From assembly GCA_016271365.2 (NCBI GenBank), contig CM057456.1:607543501-607607500 (forward strand): DNA of 64,000 nucleotides. Direction: 5' to 3'. Positions 32,100-43,384 of the stretch are shown here, piece by piece. A model generated the notes under the pieces. That model saw only the letters and a program-made list of their open reading frames with translations, ran no database searches and had not been told where the DNA came from. Numbering within the stretch: the first letter of the stretch is position 1; the number at the start of each line of letters is the position of its first letter. This DNA is from Neoceratodus forsteri (taxonomy: Eukaryota > Chordata > Ceratodontiformes > Ceratodontidae). Position numbers and translations under genes: made by a program.

Positions 32100-35000
32100 T
32101 CTATATACCCCAAATTATCGATGTCCTGATACAACCTGGCCCCCCGTCAGATCATTCCCTTGTCTGCTGAACCCCCAAGTAGAGGTGGAGGTAGATGGAA
32201 ACTAAATGACCAACTATTAAAGGACCCTAAGCTAGCTGGTATGGTTCAGGATCATATTGATCTGTTTATAGCACACAATCAAGGTACCACCCAGAGGCCG
32301 GATATAGAGTGGTGTGCTTTTAAAAGCCTACCTAAGGGGAGTGTTTATAAGTTTAGCCTCTAACAGGAAGAAAGAAAGGGAAAGACAAATGTCCCTCCTA
32401 TTATCCCAGATAAGTTTAATCGAAAAAGAGTTATCCCCAAGCACTTCTGAAACCATAGTACAAGAACTCATTAAATTAAGGGCAGCCTATCTTGAGCTGC
32501 TCTGGGAAAAAGCAGAATATGCTATTATTAAAACTCAGGCATCATTTACCGACCAAGGTGAGAAAGTTGGAAGGCTATTAGCTCAAAGGATTAAACAACA
32601 TGAATCCTTGAGACACATAGCATCGATTCAATCCCGGTCTGATGGGCTGGTGAAAACCTCCCCAGAAGAAATTGTATCGGAATTTCTTAACTACTACAAA
32701 GAACTCTATGGCCCAATGGTAAACCCTCCAACCCAGCCCCAACTAGATAATTATTTACAAGAGGCCAACCTGCCTAACCTTACTGAAGATCAGCAAAGGG
32801 AGCTAATATTACCCATTACATGTCAGGAAATATATAAAGTCATAAGTATTCTGCCTTTAAACAAATCTCCAGGAATTGATGGATTCTCAGCTTATTTTTA
32901 TCAAAGATTTAGGACCTCCATCACCCCTATGATGCTCTCTTTGTTCCAATACATACTGTCAGGAGCCCCTGTGGATGCCTCACTATTTGAAGCGCTAGTA
33001 GTACTTATTCCTAAGCCCGGAAAAAAGCCTGAGTTGGTTACCAATTATCGACCAATTTCCCTTCTAAATCAGGATGTTAAAATTCTGTCCAAATTATTAG
33101 CGTGCCATCTCAGCGTAATTCTCCCTAGTATTATTGGTTCAGAACAAGTGGGTTTTATGAGGGGTAGATCTTCGTCGGATCATCTTCGTACCCTGTCTCA
33201 TGTCTTCTCGGTGACCAGGGATGCTCCCTACCCTGCCGCTCTGGTCTCCCTGGATGCCGAGAAAGCATTTGACAGGGTTAACTAGCAGTACCTATTTAGT
33301 ACTTTAAAGGCGTTTAAATTTCCTGACACCTTCCTGACATGGATTGGATCCCTTTATAGCTCTCCCAGGGCAAGAATAGCAGGAAACGGTGCAATCTCGG
33401 ACCCGTTTACGCTTTACTCTGGTACTAGCCAAGGGTGCCTCTTGTCCCCTTTATTGTTTAACATTGACTTAGAGCCATTGATCCATAAGCTGGAGGCCAG
33501 CCCGGGAGTGCAAGGAATTGCTATACACCCTTGTGAGGTTAAGGTAGCAGCCTATGCGGACGACCTGCTCCTTCACTTGGCCAACCCAGTCGCATCTCTT
33601 TCCCCAATGTTAAATATCATAAAGTCTTTCAGTAAAGTGTCAAATTACAAATTAAATGTCAGTAAAACAGTTGTCTTCCCTCTCAATCACAAACTGAATA
33701 AAACAGATATACTATAATTTGGAGTTGCCTGGAAGCAGGACTCTCTGAGATATCTAGGTATTGAACTAGCAAGGCAGTCGGGTAACACCATCAAGCTAAA
33801 TCTGGACTCGTTATGTCAAGTGATAACCCAAGACCTGAAGAGGTTGGCCTCATTACCAATCTCCATTTGGGGGAGAATCAATCTGTTAAAGATGAATGTA
33901 TTTCCAAGGCTCTATTACCCACTGGCTTTGCTTAATGTTGGGTTACCGATATCATGGTTCAAAAGGGTCAATAGTCTTTTTATAAAGTTTATCTGGGCCA
34001 ACAAAGCCCCTAGCATAGCTTTTTACAAATTGGGGGCTCCAAAGCGAAGTGGTGGCCTACGCTTGCCTAATATAGGGCTTTACTTCTGGGCGAGCCATAT
34101 TAATAAATGCCTGAGATGGTTAGAGCCAGAAACAACCGAGTACACCCCGAGATGGCTCATCATAGAGCTAGTGAAGATTAGAAATAACGGTATAGATCCG
34201 GAATCATTACTGCATATCAAGGAGAGCCTTCTTCCTAATACATTTAAAAATACCCCCATAGCATTATCTATCAGGATTCACACTCCATTTTGCTGTTCCC
34301 TCAAATACAACAATACAGGGGACTTGAGTCAGCATCTGTTCAATAACCCCAATTTCAAGATTGATGGCAAATGCATCCCAGTAACCTGGTTACCCCAGTT
34401 GAAAGGTATCCCACTGTGCACGCTTAAAGGGAGAGGGAAATACCTGGCTTCCAGCCCAAGATATAAAGCAAAGTTCAAGGTCCCAACTAAACTGTTTTTC
34501 AGAATTATCCAATTGAGACATTTATTGATTAAAACTCTTGGGCATAAACTAGAATCAAATAGTAATCCTTCCCTCGTAGAAGAGTGGAAACGCTTGGTGG
34601 GATCCCAGAATGCAGTGTCCAAAATTTATGGAGCTGTATATAACTGGTTGTACCCAGAAAGTTTTGGACCGACCCAGTATTGTTCCACCCATTTCCCAGA
34701 CTGTAGCCTTAACTGGGAGGAACTGTGGTCTAACTGTCATAGATTCATAACACAAGATAGATTGAGACTGATGCAGATGTACATTTTGCATAACCTTTAT
34801 TATTCTCCCGAGAAATTAGTACGATTTGGCTTGAGTGTCTCCTCTATGTGTGTGAGATGTTCTAATAAGCGAAGGCACCCTGTATCACATTTTCTGGTCT
34901 TGCCCAAAATAGTTCCTCTATGGGCGCATTCAGAGTAAAACCGATCCAATCCTGGGGCTTGCAGGCCTTTTTAAACGGAAATATGTATTCTGGGGACTTT

Positions 35001-35465
35001 TCTGACATTGGATTCCAGAATAGGAAATTCTACATGGCCTTGATTTCCATGACCCTCAAGAAAGTAGTGTTAAGGCACTGGAAGGATCAGCGAAATCAAG
35101 TATGGAGAATGGTTAACAGAGCTACTGGTGAGTCTGAGAACGGAAAAGGCCATTGCAAGCTTATCCAATAGATTGGGAAGGTTTAAAGAGATATGGGACC
35201 CTACACTGTTCACAATTTAAAGAAAATACTGGTAAGAACTCTGTAAATTGGTCATATAGACAAAATGGAAATGTTGGAATTGTGGAATCATACTGATTAT
35301 GTAGTATATTGGTGCTGTACTTCGGGGGGGGAGGGACATGGGGTGGAAGGTTGGGAGGGAGGGGGCAGACTTAGCCCACTGTATTCTGTCATTGTATAAA
35401 GGAACTGTACTTAACTGTCTGTCTGGTATGTGATAAAACTAATAAACTTTAAATGGAAAAAAAAA
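32100..35465 (+). mobile_element. Nested 5'-truncated L1/Tx1-type LINE
   Basis: The insertion is flanked by an exact 13-bp duplication AAAGAGTTACTGG (32087-32099 and 35466-35478). It starts inside the endonuclease (QPGPPSDHSLVC, the SDH motif) and ends with AATAAACTTTAAATGG and a poly-A run (35458-35468). The 3' end resembles that of the outer L1 (CTAATAAA...), so the two are related subfamilies. The insertion site lies in the spacer of the outer element. Confidence 0.9.
32160..35171 (+). pseudogene. ORF2p C-terminal two thirds of the nested L1
   Basis: Encodes the EN-RT linker (WCAFK, then a 1-nt shift at about 32340, LRGVFISLASNRKKERERQ), the RT and the C-terminal domain. RT motifs: NKSPGIDGFSAYFYQRF, NYRPISLLNQDVKILSK, SLDAEKAFDRVN and AYADDLLLHL (YADD at 33553-33564). 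The same frame continues from 32314 to 34938 with only two nonsense codons: TAG at 33283-33285, where a Trp is expected after DRVN, and TAA at 33715-33717. The distal frame shifts near 34930. A C-terminal SMCVRCSNKRRHPVSHFLV corresponds to the Cys/His motif of L1 ORF2p, partly lost. Confidence 0.85.
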
Positions 35466-35847
35466 AAAGAGTTACTGGGGTGTCTAATAATTGGGGGTTT
35501 TATTGTATATAGTTATGTAGTAGGGTTAAGAAGGGGGGAGGGAGGATATTTCTTCTATAAAAAGCTACGCCTGTTTTGGGGCTTAGGAGGGTTTACCTTT
35601 ATCTGGTTTAATATACACTGTTTAGCATTTAGTAGCCTCCCTGGGCATTGTTACCGCTTAAAAGGACAACTAGCTCCCTACCTGTCTAAAAATGAGATGG
35701 GAAGAGGGATTTCAGGGTGTTTATTAATCTTTTTTTCTTCTCTAGTATTTACCTTTATATCAATGGTAATTTTTCAATGTTTGGACTTGGGGTGGGGGGA
35801 GGGAGCGGAGTGCACCTTGTGCTGGATGATATTTGGGTGTCTAGACA

Positions 35848-38800
35848 ATGGCTAATACCATGGTTACATTCTTTACATGGAATATAAGAGGTGCTAGAGA
35901 CAAGACCAAATGATTTCAGATTCTTAAACATATCTCTCTACTCCATGCCCATATTACATTTATACAAGAAACACACTTATTAACTCGGGAAGGCCAACTT
36001 TTTCGGAGACAAGAGATTGGTCAGGTCTATGCTTCAGGCAATTCAACTTCTAGTAGAGGTGTTGCCATCCTAGTAAACCATAGGATCCCTTGGCAAGTGG
36101 ACCAGATCATCTCAGACCCTAATGGAAGATTTGTTCTTGTAAAAGGTACGTTAGAGCGAAAAAAGATAGTTCTTGGTAGCATTTATAGCCCAGTGGGAGG
36201 GGACTTGAGCTTTCTCATGGAACTGATGGATAAACTAATTCCCTTCCTCCCCTACCCTCTTATTCTGGGTGGGGACTGGAGTTTACCCTCAACTCAGGAC
36301 CTTGACAGGTCAAATCAATCCCTCAAACCTCTGTCGGCTGCTCAAAGGACATTGCACAAATTTATTGATACATTGGGGATCTGTTATGTGTGGAGAATTC
36401 TTAATCCACAATCCCTTATCTTCTCCTTTTTCTCCACGGTCCATCAGACTTTTTCTAGACTTGACTATATTCTTATCAGCCACTCCCTTCTCCCTGGCCT
36501 CACTAATGCTGGCATAGAATCTATAGTCATTTCTGACCGTGCAGCCACCTGAACCGTAATAACACCTGACCTTACCTCGCAGCGGGAAACAACATGGAAA
36601 CTAAACACTCAGATCCTCAAGGACTCTCATGTTCAATCCAGCATTTCCTCTCTCATTCAATCTTTCATCCACTTTAATCAACATTCCGTATCTAGAGTAG
36701 ACTATGAATGGTGTGCCCTGAAATGCTTCCTCTGAGGTGAGTTTATTCGGATAGCACCTACTTAGAAACGTTGCAGAGAAAAGGAAGCCATCTCACTATT
36801 GGCACAAATCCAAGTCTTGGAACACTCTGTCTCCCCTACCTCCCCTCCAGATCTCTTACAATCCCTCACAGCCCTCAGAGATAAATATTCCATCTTGTAA
36901 CAAGAAAAGGCAGAATATGCTATCCTTAAGACCCAGACCAAATATATTGAACGAGGAGAGAAAGCAGGGCATCTGTTAGCTGTCCAGTTCAAAAAACTTG
37001 AAGCTTCTCAAATCATTCCCTCCATCATGGCCTCAGACAGCTCCACTAAAATTCTCCCTAGAGACATATCATTAGTCTTCCAACATTTCTATTCAGCACT
37101 ATATAGTAAACGCTCATCTGTACCAGACCCATCTGAAACCCTTACATATTTAAACTCTATCCCCCTGCCTAGTCTTACGGAGCAACATCAAAACTATCTC
37201 TTAGCCCCATCTCTATTACTGAAATAGAAAATGCCATAAACAACTTAGCTGCAGATAAAGCTCAGGGCCCCGATGATTTTCCCTCTAACTTTTACAAGAG
37301 CTTTCTCGCTGACCTGTCTCCTTTATTGCTTAGGCTCTTCAAATTCATGTTTTCCTCAGACTCACTAGACTCTTCCTTATTAGAAGCCACTATAATTCTC
37401 CTTCTCAAACCAAATAAACCCTCTAACCAACTGGCAAGCTACCGTCCCATTTCACTAATGAACTGTGACATTAAAATGCTGGCCAAAATACTAGCTAAAC
37501 GTATTGATAATACAAAATCACACATGCCCCCACAATGCAAAGCATCATGGGCTGCATATGCAAATCACCACAGAATGTTATGCTGGTCCAACTTTAAGCA
37601 GAATTGCATGGTGCCGAAAGGCCTCTCACACAGTTTGCAAAGGGTGCTAACAGAAGACATAGACACATTGATAATGTCTGGTCTGGCCTTCTTAGCCTGG
37701 AACAGGTAGGATTTATCTCTGGAAAAAACATCAGCTGACCATATTCAGAAGATAGACCATCTCCTTCAGACAGCTGACTCCTCCCTTATTCCCATGGCTC
37801 TAGTTTCTCTTGACGCCGAGAAGGCCTTCGACAGGGTTGACTGGTCCTGCCTCTGGTTAACCTTGCAGAAAATGGGCTTTCCCTCTGGTTTCATACAATG
37901 GATTCAGGTCCTCTACTCTTCCCCCAGGACCAAAATGTACTGTAATGGGACCCTTTTCCCCCTTTTTTCTTTATATACCGGAACCCATCAAGGCTGCCCT
38001 CTTTCCACCTTTCTTTTCAATCTTTATCTGGAACCGCTCATTAGAAACCTTAAAGTTCACCCTAACATACACGGTATCCAGATCAGTAACCTCACCCTGA
38101 CCCTCTCGGTCTATGCAGACAATATTTTACTCCACCTTTCAGATCCTGTACCCTCCCTTACTGCAGCCTTACAAGTCATTGAAGAATTTGGCAAGTATTC
38201 TAATTACAAACTGAATTTCAATAAAACTGAAATATTCCCTCTCAATAATCTAGTTTACAGACAAGATTTCTCCCCTTTTGGCATGATATGGTCTCCCCGA
38301 CACATTAAATACCTGGGTATCTATTTAACAAAAGATTTGTCGCTGACTAAGAAGCTGAATCTGGAGGACTTACTAGTTACTACACAACAAGACCTAACAC
38401 GCTGGAGAGAACTTCCAATTTCTCTTTGGGGTAGAATCAACATCATTAAGATGAACATACTGCCTAGGCTTTTCTATCCACTCAACATGCTCAACATCTG
38501 GCTTCCTCTATCCTTTTTCAGGCGTGTCCACTCCTACATCGCTTCTTTCATCTGGTCAGATAAATCCCCTAGATGATCCTATTTCAAACTCAGGTTACCC
38601 AAGGATTCCGGCGGTTTACGACTCCCTGACTTCCTATTATACTATTGGGCCAGTCATCTTCATAAATGTGGCAAATGGCTGTTGGCTCCCCTTAATACCC
38701 CTGACAACGTATATACACCAACATGGTTACAAATTGAATTCCAACTATTCTCGGACTACAAGCTGTCTTCCACTTCCATAATCTTCTCCCCATGGAACTC

Positions 38801-39808
38801 TTTGTCTGAACCACTGCGGTCATCTCTGATTGGTATCCCCATTAAAGTTCTCTCGCAGCTATGCTCTTACCTTAAAATCCCGCTATCTAAAGATTTCTCT
38901 CAACCTGTCTTCCACAACCTAAATATCAAATTGAGGAACTCTTCATTATCTCCCATCTGGCTCCCTATCATGTCTGACCCCATAATATCAGATTTCTACA
39001 ATTCATCTTCCATCTTGACCTCTTCAGAGATACTAAATAAGTACAATTTAAGCCCCATCCATATCTTCAAGGTCTATCAGCTGAGACACCTTTTAGCACG
39101 ACAATTTGGACCTACCCCACAAAATTCATCTTTCCGGGACTTTCTTCAACAGATTAGATGTGCTGCTGTCAAATCTCACGGGGTCTCAGCTCTTTATCAA
39201 GACCTGTTAACAGTACCTAACCCACCTACTTCAGGGGGATCCAAAGTATGGGAATCTCTATTACCTGAATATACCTTTAACTGGCCTAATATATGGAATA
39301 ACTTATACACATACACACATACCTGACTCAAGATCGACTACAACTTATGCAATACCTGATTCTTAATAATATGTACTATACCCCTATCAAACTGGATAAA
39401 ATGGGTCACCTTTCCTCCCCTCATTGCACCAGATTCGGCAAAGCAGATGGCACCTTACTGCACGTCTTTTGGCTATCCGAGAAGGTCTACTCCTTATGGG
39501 AGAGCATAGAGAACAACATTGACCCTTTTTTAGGATTACATGGCCTCTTCTCTCCCGAAACCTGTATTATCAGAGATTTTTCACAGATCCAGGTTAAAGA
39601 AAGACATTACCATATAGCTCTGGTCTTGGCAGCAGTTAAAAAACTAGTTCTGAGACATTGGCTTGACCAATCACCCATCACATACACTGAATGGCTGAAT
39701 GAGCTTTCCTTTTCTTTAAGAACAGAACACCTGATTGCTGCCATGAGGAATCGTATGCCTTTATTCAACAAAAAATGGGGCAAGTTATTTACCTTATATC
39801 TGAAATAA
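35848..39808 (+). pseudogene. ORF2p of the outer L1 (endonuclease, RT, C-terminal domain)
   Basis: ATG at 35848 starts MANTMVTFFTWNIRGARDK, the L1 EN N-terminus. EN continues with FIQETHL, GGDWS where GGDFN is usual, and SDRAAT where SDHAAT is expected, so two catalytic positions are altered. RT blocks: SYRPISLMNCDIKMLAK, SLDAEKAFDRVDW and VYADNILLHL, in which the second catalytic Asp of YADD is Asn. There is a 164-bp insert at 37512-37675. Stops lie at about 35890, 36550 and 38577, and frameshifts near 37227-37326 and 39320. The C-terminal zinc-knuckle-like motif is decayed (HCTRFGKADGTLLHVFW). Confidence 0.85.
37512..37675. mobile_element. 164-bp insert with 9-bp duplication, in L1 ORF2
   Basis: Sits between the RT motif ILAKRIDN and the following LLSLEQVGFISG, which would otherwise be adjacent. 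The word ATTGATAAT occurs at 37503-37511 and 37667-37675. The insert contains the octamer ATGCAAAT within GGGCTGCATATGCAAATC. No terminal inverted repeat and no poly-A tail are clear, so its type is unknown: a short solo-type DNA element or a processed fragment. Confidence 0.6.
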
Positions 39809-40106
39809 TCAACATCTCCCTCTGGCACCTCACTAGATCTTTTCATGTTTGATGCTACTTTTCCAGCCATATGTTGGTTACACTATCTTCTCCTATGTAA
39901 ATTACAATGGATTGGTGCACTCCACTGGGGGGGATGGGGAGGTAGGGATATGGGGGGAGGGGTTATTTTTAAGGGGTGTTTGTTTACACTTTATTTATCC
40001 CAACAGTGTTCTTGTTACATTACACTGGTTGTATTGATCGTATTGTCTGTTTGTATTAAACTAATAAAGCTTATTCAATTTTAAAAAAAATAGTCACAGA
40101 AAAGAG

Positions 40107-40136
40107 GTGATACTGCCACTATACAGATCATTGGTG
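40107..40136 (+). mobile_element. CR1 fragment, downstream part
   Basis: VILPLYRSLV, the CR1 motif that precedes RPHLEYC, continues directly from the fragment ending at 29428 once the L1 is removed. Recognisable CR1 sequence ends near 40136. Confidence 0.6.
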
Positions 40137-43100
40137 GGATGCATAGTCTTCATCTTCTCCTATAAAACAAGAAAACCATCAACAGTAGAGTAATCATGTT
40201 CTTCAGTGTCCTGCAATACGTGAGCGAATTATGATGTCTTTCTATAGTTAACCCTGTCAGTCAATCAGGTGTTACTATATGAGGACATCATCACTGGATT
40301 GAGTAAAAGTACTCCTATAAAATGGAGGTGTCCTCAAAGTAAAGACCGGAAAATTATTCAGTACATTATCCCTTCCCTCCAGACTATTCAGTCGTGTACC
40401 TGCTTGTAGGAGTGTGTGTGTGTCCGAATATGTTCATGTAACACCCCAGACCCTGTTAAATATTAATACGCATGGTGAGCACCTTCTCTTGGAGCAATGT
40501 CAGTGGCAAACCTCTAGTGGGGAGAGAGAGTTACAGGTGAGGGGGTTCATCTGGGGTTTGGAATGTCTCAGCAACTGGCACATGACACTCTGATGTAGCC
40601 CTGAAGCTTGATAGTCAGCCAGAAAAAAGTTTCATTGTTTGCAGTTTGCTTTTCAGGCATGCACCTGCAGTTGGCATGACCATCAGAAGGAGCTGAAATT
40701 CACATGTGCACTCTCCAGTGGTCAGCTGTCAAAGTGGGGGAATTTACTGGCAGTGTGCTTATGCAGTCCATATGCATGAAAAGACTCAGTGGTGTCAGGA
40801 GACTGGAGCCTAAAATATGTAAGCAGTAAGGAATGGTGGCAATTGAGGCACAGGACCTGTATAACACTGGAGCAGTGGCTACAGGAGATCAAGACCGGCA
40901 GCAGTTTTCATTGAGGGGCACTGAGAATCAGAGGCAGAGACCAGTGGGCAGGCACAGTGCTCATGGAGGCAGGTCTGTGTTAAGAGGGAAAATGTTATTT
41001 TTTTGGCTCGACATAGTCATAGTCAGCGCCTCAGAATGAAACGTGAAGTACTGAAGTAAATGACTGCCAGAATCGACTTTATCAGCCTGGCCTATCACCA
41101 CAGTGGTAGGGCTTGTGCTCACGGTGCCAGCGACACAGGTTGGGGAATGAGCCTGGGTCATAAGGAGGCAGCTGTGGGAAGGATGATCGTGTATCCCTGA
41201 GGACATTTACCTCCTCAGATAAGGGAGTCTTATTATGCATCTGGGACATCTAGCATTTTTATTCATTTTAGCTAGGTGCCGAATTATTGTGGATCCTGCT
41301 TGCCACCAAGAACTCCAGTGCTCTAGCACACATCACGTGATATGGTGATGTCATGGGAGCTAGCACGCATGCAAGCACCCGATTCCCTGTCACGACTCAC
41401 AATGAAAGAGTGAGCAATTCACGAGCGTGCTGCATTACCATGCAGAGAGAGCGTGGGGGGGGGCATGTTTCACTGATATATACATGTTGGTCAGTATAAA
41501 GGAGTAAGGCCTGATTATTTCATACTGTTTTGCAAATGAAATTTGGAAAAGATCAAATCTGATTCACGTAGCTTTGGTTCACTCTAAATAGGTGCCTGCA
41601 CTTTACAAGCGCAGTATAAAGGTAAGCACCTTGTGTTAATGGAGTGAAGGTTTATATTTTGAGTGCATATTATAAAGCAAAGTTTAATGGCATGCATCAA
41701 ACCTACACACTGTATACAAGATGGTTCTTCTCAACTTGGGAACACACACATATGAGCCTTTGGATTCAAATAATTTTAAGGTGGTCTTTGACAAACTGTT
41801 ATTCTCTTTAGAAACTGAACTTAAATAGTACATAAGAAAATAGTGTATAATAAACTAGAGTAAAAGCACTAAAAATAATATAAATCTCTGTTTTATTCTT
41901 ATAGAATTTTTGAAAATGAATTAAAAAGAATCAGTGGGACAGCACAGAGATAATTTAGGGTAGTCCAGTACTGTTATATATAGTAATATCTAAAGAAGTT
42001 TTTTTTCTATTAAACAATGCATTTCTGAAATTAAAACATCACTTTTAATTGTTACTTAATAGGTGTCCGGGGGAAGGGAACTGAATTTATATTTGTTTAT
42101 GTTAACCTGTATGTAAGTATGTTAAACATTTGTTATGATGTGTTGCCTCCCATTTTTTATCAAAACTCTCATTAGTTGTACTTTAAAATATATTTATATG
42201 TTTTAGAAATGACACCAGTGTTACCCTGTTGAAGGAGGTTTACTCTGAAATGTTGGTGAACATTAGCTTTGGTTACCTAATACACTGGCTGTTCCTGTAC
42301 CTGGAAACATAATGAATAAATTGCTTTAAAAAGTTTTGATGAGTGGGCCTTTATTTTCCAGTCTGTCTTTACAGTCCTATTATCCGCCACAATACTGCCA
42401 CCTAGGTGACCACAGGTGGTAGTGTGGCTGGGGGGGGGGGGCTGATGAGAGGTAGAGACATCACAGATGTTGGTGCACTGACATGCATTTCATGTGTGCA
42501 TCTTGATGTCCTTGTGAGCGACATTGCCTGGAAACTAGAGAGAAACTAAGGGAAACTGCCCCAGCACCAGCAAAGAAGGATCACAGTACACCTGGGCCCC
42601 ATGTCACCAACATAGCACCTCCTGATGAGGCACAGATATTTGGAAGTAAATCTCCCTCACCCAGTCCCCACTTGGGGGAGCCTAGGCTCAATGGAGGTAG
42701 GTGAATGTAAGCTGGTTGGGTAGGGGGTCAGAGTGCAACTTGGGAGCTCTTGAGGGACACAGGCGCTGGTGACAATGGTGAGGATTATAAAGAGAGCATA
42801 AAAAACAGAATAGACTTTAGAAGAAAAGAACTCAAGCTTGATGCTACAAATGTATAGTTTCCAAAAGAACCACATAGAAAGTATTTTTGTGCCATTACCA
42901 TCATGCATCAGTCTTGTAATGATGGGTGTGATATACCTAGACCTAGTGCCTTGTGGAATAAAGTCTGGACAGAACTAAAATATATATGATTCATGCTTGT
43001 GCAGACTAGCTGGGTGAAGGAAAAAAGTGACTTTGAAGGATGGTGTTGCTGCAGAGACACAAGCCCTCAGTGTTTCTTCTCAGCTCTCCTAGGTATTAAA

Positions 43101-43384
43101 CTTGCCCAGTGCAGAGTTCCATAGCATGCCATGAAGCCTGATTACATCCTTTTCAGAAACAAACTATTTACCAGTAGCCAATACTGATGTGGGCAGTGTG
43201 ATTTTGAAGCCTTTTGATGCTTTCAACTCCCCCATAAACAGTAATATGCAGGGCTAGGTTTGCAAAGTTACACGTGGGGCCACTCACTTGAAGGGGGTAG
43301 CAGGCGGGAACTTCATGAAGGAGCTTACTCCCCAGGGACCTGGATTCAAGGAAGCCAGTTTTATTTATTGATTGATTCATTTGT
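40137..43384. other. Anonymous DNA, about 3.2 kb, no gene seen
   Basis: No coding region supported. G tracts lie at 41456-41463 and 42430-42440. A stretch at 42225-42330 (GTTGAAGGAGGTTTACTCTG) has the style of amphibian and fish repeats that pair a GAAGG word with a TCTGAAAtG word, but I cannot name it. The rest is featureless AT-rich sequence. Confidence 0.45.

Larger units (their letters stand above)
29429..40089 (+). mobile_element. Full-length L1/Tx1-type LINE (outer), carrying three inserts
   Basis: This element starts GGGGTCACGTGATG at 29429, encodes ORF1 (29681-30472) and ORF2 (35848-39808), and ends with AATAAAGCTTATT and a short A-rich tail at 40080-40089. Flanking copies AGTCACAAGAAAGAG (29414-29428) and AGTCACAGAAAAGAG (40092-40106) form a 15-bp target-site duplication with two mismatches. 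Subtracting the SINE (about 598 bp), a nested L1 (3,379 bp) and a small insert (164 bp) leaves about 6.5 kb, the normal length of an L1. It has several stops and frameshifts and altered catalytic residues, so it is dead. Confidence 0.85.
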
